Source of the DNA: Sphingomonas morindae
Lineage (GTDB): Bacteria > Pseudomonadota > Alphaproteobacteria > Sphingomonadales > Sphingomonadaceae
DNA: 64,000 bases
Reading direction: 5' to 3'
Assembly (NCBI RefSeq): GCF_023822065.1
Contig: NZ_CP084930.1
Location: 2,620,001-2,684,000, forward strand
Positions 60,330 to 64,000 of the stretch are shown here, in pieces. The notes under the pieces were generated by a model. It was not told where the DNA came from. It was given only the letters and a program-made list of their open reading frames with translations, and made no database searches. Positions within the stretch are counted from its first letter, which is position 1, and the number at the start of each line of letters is the position of its first letter. Made by a program: the position numbers and the translations under genes.

Positions 60330-61937
60330 CTAGCGTGTCGCGGGGGGCACGTCGCCGGGCGGATCGTGCAGGCCCAGCAGCGCGAGCAGGGTGGGAAGCG
60401 AATAGGGTTTGCGCAGCAGCTCGAACCCGTGGCTGCCCTCTTCGGCCAGCACATGGCTGTAGCCGCTGGTCAGCACCACGCGCAGCCGCGGCCAGCGCGC
60501 GCGGATGCGCAGCGCCAGCTCGATCCCGCTGATCCCCGGCATCACCACATCGGTGAAGACAAGATCGTAATTGCCCGCCGCCAGTTCCAGCAGCGCCAGC
60601 GCCTTGTCCCCGTTGGGCACCCAGGTGACGACCTGGCCCAATTCTTCCAGCAGGCCGCGCGCGAACTGGCCGACCGCCTCATTATCCTCGACCAGCAGCA
60701 CGCTGCGGGTCGCCAGCTCCAGCCCGTTGGCGGCGAGGCTGGCACCGTCCACCAGGCCCGGCTCGTCGGTCGGATCGGCGAGCGGCAGGAACAGGGTGAA
60801 GGCGGTGCCCAGCCCCGGCTGGCTCTCGACATCGACCTCGCCGCCCGACTGCTTCGCGAAGCCATAGACCTGGCTCAGCCCCAGGCCGGTGCCCTTGTTG
60901 AGGCCCTTGGTGGTGAAGAAGGGCTCGAAGATCCGCTCGATCGTGTCGGCGGGAATGCCGATTCCGCTATCGACGATGCGGATCGCCACGAATTGGCCCG
61001 CCGCCGCCGCATGGCCGCGCACGGCGGGCACGCTCGCCACGGGGCGCGCCTCCAGCCGCAGCGTGCCGCCATTGGGCATGGCGTCGCGCGCGTTGATGAC
61101 GAGGTTGAGGATCGCCGTTTCGAACTGGTTGGCATCGGCATGGACGCGAATGTCGCTCGCCGCGTCGATCGTCACGGTCACCGCCGCGCCGAGGCTGGTC
61201 TCGATGATCTGCCGCATGCCCTCGATGCGACGGGCCACGTCGAAGGTCTCCGGGCGCAGCGGCTGGCGGCGCGCGAAGGCCAGCAACTGGCTCGTCAGCG
61301 CGGCGGCGCGGTCGGCGGTTTCGGAAATCGCGTCGATATAGCGCACCCGCCGCGCCTCGGGCAGGTCCGGGCGTTGCAGCATATCCACCGAGGTCCGGAT
61401 GATGGTGAGCAGATTGTTGAAATCATGCGCCACGCCGCCCGTCAGCCGGCCGACCGCCTCCATCTTCTGCGCCTGCGCCATGGCGTGGCGCGCGCGCTCA
61501 AGCTCCTCCTGCGCCTGGCGACGCTCGGTCAGGTCGCGCGTCACCTTGGCGAAGCCGATCAGCGTGCCGCGATCGTCCCGCACCGGACGGATGACGACGC
61601 TCGTCCAGAAGCGCGTGCCGTCCTTGCGCATCCGCCAGCCCTCGGCCTCGAACCGGCCCTCCTCGGCGGCGCGGGCGAGGGCGCGCTGCGGCAGGCCGGC
61701 GGCGCGATCCTCCTCGGTATAGAAGCGCGAGAAATGCAGGCCGATGATCTCGTCCGCGCCATAGCCCTTGAGCCGTTCGGCGCCGGCATTCCAGCTCGCG
61801 ACATGGCCCCGCTCGTCGAGCAGGTAGATGGCATAGTCGCGCACCGCGTCGAGCAGCAGCTGAATGCGCCGGTCGGCATCCTGGGCGGCCAGCCCGTCGG
61901 GCGCCTCATCGGAAGAAGGCTCTGGAAGATCAGTCAC
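60330..61937 (-). CDS. PAS-domain hybrid sensor histidine kinase
   Basis: A 535-residue cytoplasmic kinase. A PAS domain (residues 24-140: YAIYLLDERGHVASWNAGAERLKGYGADEIIG, with a PAC part) comes first. The HisKA domain carries phospho-acceptor His171 in GGVAHDFNNLLT. The HATPase domain has NLVINARDAMP, VDSGIGIP and GTGLGLSQVYGF, and the C-terminal receiver has Asp463 in YDLVFTDVVMP. HDFNNLL kinases are a subgroup of sensors without membrane segments; the signal is unknown. The start is a GTG, as no suitable ATG is near. No partner regulator adjoins. Confidence 0.92.
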   Translation of the reverse strand: MTDLPEPSSDEAPDGLAAQDADRRIQLLLDAVRDYAIYLLDERGHVASWNAGAERLKGYGADEIIGLHFSRFYTEEDRAAGLPQRALARAAEEGRFEAEGWRMRKDGTRFWTSVVIRPVRDDRGTLIGFAKVTRDLTERRQAQEELERARHAMAQAQKMEAVGRLTGGVAHDFNNLLTIIRTSVDMLQRPDLPEARRVRYIDAISETADRAAALTSQLLAFARRQPLRPETFDVARRIEGMRQIIETSLGAAVTVTIDAASDIRVHADANQFETAILNLVINARDAMPNGGTLRLEARPVASVPAVRGHAAAAGQFVAIRIVDSGIGIPADTIERIFEPFFTTKGLNKGTGLGLSQVYGFAKQSGGEVDVESQPGLGTAFTLFLPLADPTDEPGLVDGASLAANGLELATRSVLLVEDNEAVGQFARGLLEELGQVVTWVPNGDKALALLELAAGNYDLVFTDVVMPGISGIELALRIRARWPRLRVVLTSGYSHVLAEEGSHGFELLRKPYSLPTLLALLGLHDPPGDVPPATR

Positions 61938-62228
61938 TTGGACGCAGGCCCTCGACAGCGAAGACAGGGAAGGAGGATGAAGGCCATCCCTGCCTGCAGG
62001 CGGCGGCCTTTGTCCAGTCCAAGCCGCGCGCCTCCGGCGCGGCCGGTCGCGCGGGATGGGGCGCGAGCGACGTTGCCCCATAGCGGAATACGCCAAGATT
62101 TGGCGGCGCATGCGACGAGGCGCGGCGGCGGCATCGTGTTCCCGCCCGTTTTTCCGGCCGTCGGCGAGTTGGCACGCTTCCTGCTGTTGCTGATGAGGTG
62201 AAGCAAAGCCTTGTTCAGGAGCTAGAAA
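61938..62228. other. Intergenic region between histidine kinase and PspC gene
   Basis: These 291 bases hold no convincing gene; frames present are unlike the host proteins. They must include the divergent promoters of the two genes, but no clear promoter motif was seen. Confidence 0.5.
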
Positions 62229-62534
62229 ATGACCGGTCCCGTCGCCGCCAGCCCCGCCGCCACCGCCGGCAAGGACAATCTGGTCGGCATCTGCCACGGC
62301 CTCGGCCAGGATCTCGGCCTCAACCCCTTCTTCCTGCGGATCGTGCTGGCGCTGCTGCTGCTGGTCAGCGCGAAGGTGGCGCTGATCGCCTATGGCCTGT
62401 GCGGGCTGACCCTGCTGCTCAGCCGCGCGATCGGCGCACTGGTGGCGCGGCTGGCACGGCGGCGGGCGGCGACGTCCGGCGTGACGCCTCGCCGTGCCGC
62501 GCCGCGTCTCGCGCTGCGCGCGCGGCTGGCCTGA
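62229..62534 (+). CDS. PspC-domain membrane protein
   Basis: A 101-residue protein with a PspC domain: DNLVGICHGLGQDLGLNPFFLRIVLALLLLVSAKVALIAYGLCGLTLLL, two membrane helices with the family's GICHGLG and N-x-x-x-LRI. A basic tail follows. PspC acts in the phage-shock envelope stress response, but short single-domain proteins like this are common outside psp operons, and no pspA or pspB is adjacent. AGGAG precedes the ATG by eight bases. Confidence 0.88.
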   Translation: MTGPVAASPAATAGKDNLVGICHGLGQDLGLNPFFLRIVLALLLLVSAKVALIAYGLCGLTLLLSRAIGALVARLARRRAATSGVTPRRAAPRLALRARLA

Positions 62535-62618
62535 TCCGTCGCGCCTGTCCGGGCGGGCCGCGGCCGGCGATCCGCCTCGCCCGGGGGGCGGCCGCCTTCC
62601 GCTCTGTTCGGATGATGA

Positions 62619-62705
62619 TGGTGCGGTCGAGAAGACTCGAACTTCCACGGCCTTTCGGCCACAGCGACCTCAACGCTGCGCGTCTACCAATTCCGCCACG
62701 ACCGC
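62619..62705 (-). tRNA. tRNA-Leu (anticodon GAG)
   Basis: A class II tRNA of 87 bases with acceptor GCGGTCG/CGACCGC, D arm GGCGGAATTGGTAGACGC, anticodon stem CAGCG/CGCTG with loop TTGAGGT, a variable arm and T arm ending TTCGAGT. CCA is encoded. Confidence 0.95.
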
Positions 62706-62834
62706 ACGTCATAACTCCACCAGGGCCCGTTCCGGGCGGCCTGGCAGCCGGTAGGCGGGTGCCTCTAGCTTAAGCCTCAGAGCGACGCAACGCCTGTTTT
62801 GCGATTCGTCGCAACAGCGCCGGGGCGGTTTGAT

Positions 62835-63623
62835 TCAGCGCGCCGGCGCGGCGGCGAAGCTGATGGTGAGTCGGCGCGCGCTGCGCGGCACGTCCACCTC
62901 GGCGCTGTCGAAATCGGCGCTGGCATGGGCGGCGAGGCTGCGCACCGGCGGGGTGATGGTCCAGCCATAGACGATGTGCTCGGCACTGTCGCGCAGCACG
63001 GCCCGGACATCGGGCACGGGCTGGGCGAGACGCGTCGGATTGAAGATCCGGCCCGAGACGGCGAGCAGTTCGTTGCCGCTGGCCATCACGCGACGTTCGG
63101 GCTTGTGCGTAAGCTGCAGCATCAGCGGGCTTTCCGGCGCCGATCCGAACAGCGCGGCAAAGCGCGCCGACACGGCCTTGGCCGCGCCGCTGCCCATGCC
63201 GAACCAGATCAGCCCGGCGGTCGCGCCGATCATGATCAGCGCGAAAAGAGCGGCGGCAATCGTCCACAACCGAAGTCTGTTGCGCCGGGGCCGTTGGGGC
63301 ACGGGCGCGAAAGCGGGGCTGAGCGCGCCCGCCTCGTCGGCCGCCGTCGCTTCGGGCCGGGTGACGGGCGGCGGCGGCGGCGGGGAGGGCGGGGGAAAGG
63401 CGTCGGCCGGGCCCGCGTCTTCCGGCTCGCGCGCGGGCTCGGGCTGGTACTGGGCCGGTGCTGCGACCGGCGCCGGCGCGGGCGCCTCGAAAGCCTCCGG
63501 CACGGGCGGCGGCTGATGCCAGCTGTGGCGGCAGGCGGCGCAGCGTACCTGGCGGCCCTGCGCGCCGATGGCGGTATCGGGCACGAGATAGCGCGTGCCA
63601 CAGGCCGGACAGCTCAAGATCAT
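62835..63623 (-). CDS. MJ0042-type zinc-ribbon membrane protein
   Basis: A 262-residue protein. An N-terminal zinc ribbon ([33 protein letters not shown], two CxxC pairs) is followed by a Pro/Ala-rich linker, one membrane helix ([25 protein letters not shown], about residues 137-161) and a C-terminal DUF3426-like domain with [22 protein letters not shown] and [20 protein letters not shown]. Such proteins are widespread in proteobacteria and of unknown role. It is divergent from ftsE. Confidence 0.87.
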   Translation of the reverse strand: MILSCPACGTRYLVPDTAIGAQGRQVRCAACRHSWHQPPPVPEAFEAPAPAPVAAPAQYQPEPAREPEDAGPADAFPPPSPPPPPPVTRPEATAADEAGALSPAFAPVPQRPRRNRLRLWTIAAALFALIMIGATAGLIWFGMGSGAAKAVSARFAALFGSAPESPLMLQLTHKPERRVMASGNELLAVSGRIFNPTRLAQPVPDVRAVLRDSAEHIVYGWTITPPVRSLAAHASADFDSAEVDVPRSARRLTISFAAAPAR

Positions 63624-63794
63624 GCCAATGCCGCCCCAACCCCCGGTACGCCGTGCGGAAAATGTCTAAGCGCACGGCCCGGCCGCCGCAAGATGGTGCA
63701 AGGTCTTGCGCTTGCCCGCCCGGCCCGGGTCGTGCGAAAGCGCGCTGCCGGCGCGCGGTGGGTGCGCCATCGGAAGAGGATGGTCACACGCCTC

Positions 63795-64000
63795 ATGGCG
63801 GGCATCGTGCAGTTCGAAAATGTCGGCCTGCGCTACGGCACCGGCAGCGAGACGCTGTCGGACCTGAGCTTCAGCCTGGCGGTGGGCGGCTTCTACTTCC
63901 TCACCGGGCCGTCCGGCGCGGGCAAGACCTCGCTGCTCAAGATGCTCTATCTCGCGCAGCGCCCCTCGCGCGGCGCGATCCGCCTGTTCGGCGAGGATGT
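63795..64000 (+). CDS. ftsE: Cell division ATP-binding protein FtsE (partial, N-terminal)
   Basis: The first 68 codons of an ABC-type ATPase; the gene runs off the right edge. Visible are IVQFENVGLRYGTGSETLSDLSFSL, the Walker A FLTGPSGAGKTSLL and MLYLAQRPSRGAIRLFGED, which fit FtsE and its partner FtsX in septal peptidoglycan hydrolase control. Another ATG five codons upstream (MVTRL) is possible. Assignment to FtsE over other ABC ATPases rests on the conserved YLAQRPSRG stretch and the upstream zinc-ribbon gene. Confidence 0.88.
   Translation, partial: MAGIVQFENVGLRYGTGSETLSDLSFSLAVGGFYFLTGPSGAGKTSLLKMLYLAQRPSRGAIRLFGED

Noticed and set aside
1-64000. CRISPR arrays, insertion sequences, prophage genes, rRNA
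   Set aside because: No spaced direct repeats, transposase, terminal inverted repeat, phage gene or rRNA stretch was seen on either strand.

Overview
The window reads as chromosome of a high-G+C alphaproteobacterium of the Sphingomonadales type. This rests on gene content and order (a lapA-like gene, pyrF, trpF, trpB, trpA; aroK, aroB, then xerD and accA), dense packing with many ATGA/GTGA stop-start overlaps, Flp/Tad pilus genes, and a large TonB-dependent receptor beside secreted glycosidases. The genus cannot be fixed from the sequence alone.

Left part (1-28,600) is mostly core genome. A leftward operon holds lapA-like, pyrF, trpF, trpB and trpA (cut by the window edge). Then come a patatin-like lipase, a DUF4142 protein, radA, cvpA, an IscU-like scaffold, a Kef-type antiporter, aroK-aroB, xerD, accA, two Flp pilins, mutT, a TonB-C-domain protein, comF, grxC, a nitrilase-family amidase, tRNA-Arg(CCT), three Tad-type pseudopilin/vWA genes, wrbA, folE, a Gly/Tyr-rich lipoprotein and tRNA-Ser(GGA).

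Directly after tRNA-Ser lies a segment of visibly lower G+C (about 28,600-32,130). It holds a protein with kinase-fold (HipA/PI3K-like) motifs convergent with an ABC exporter. Tiny reading frames linked by ATGA overlaps lead into the exporter. This looks like acquired DNA and may be a small peptide export/modification module; that function is inference.

Right part (33,000-60,300) is a catabolic region. GH35 and GH51 enzymes share one operator-like motif (TTGTCGnACAATAT). After a KatE-type catalase and an AI-2E-family protein comes what I consider the main find: a 19-kb locus coupling trans-4-hydroxyproline catabolism to removal of plant-type arabinosides. The catabolic part is a DapA-family deaminase, 4-hydroxyproline epimerase, APC permease, GntR/FCD regulator, FAD D-amino-acid dehydrogenase and Xaa-Pro peptidase. 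The glycan part is a DUF885 peptidase, GH127 beta-L-arabinofuranosidase, GH2 beta-galactosidase, TonB-dependent receptor and a large DUF5695-like secreted protein. The motif TATACGA or a close variant lies just upstream of five transcription units here, which argues for one GntR-controlled regulon. The natural substrate would be hydroxyproline-rich glycoproteins (extensins, arabinogalactan proteins).

The right end (60,300-64,000) returns to general functions: a PAS hybrid histidine kinase, a PspC-domain protein, tRNA-Leu(GAG), a zinc-ribbon protein and the start of ftsE.
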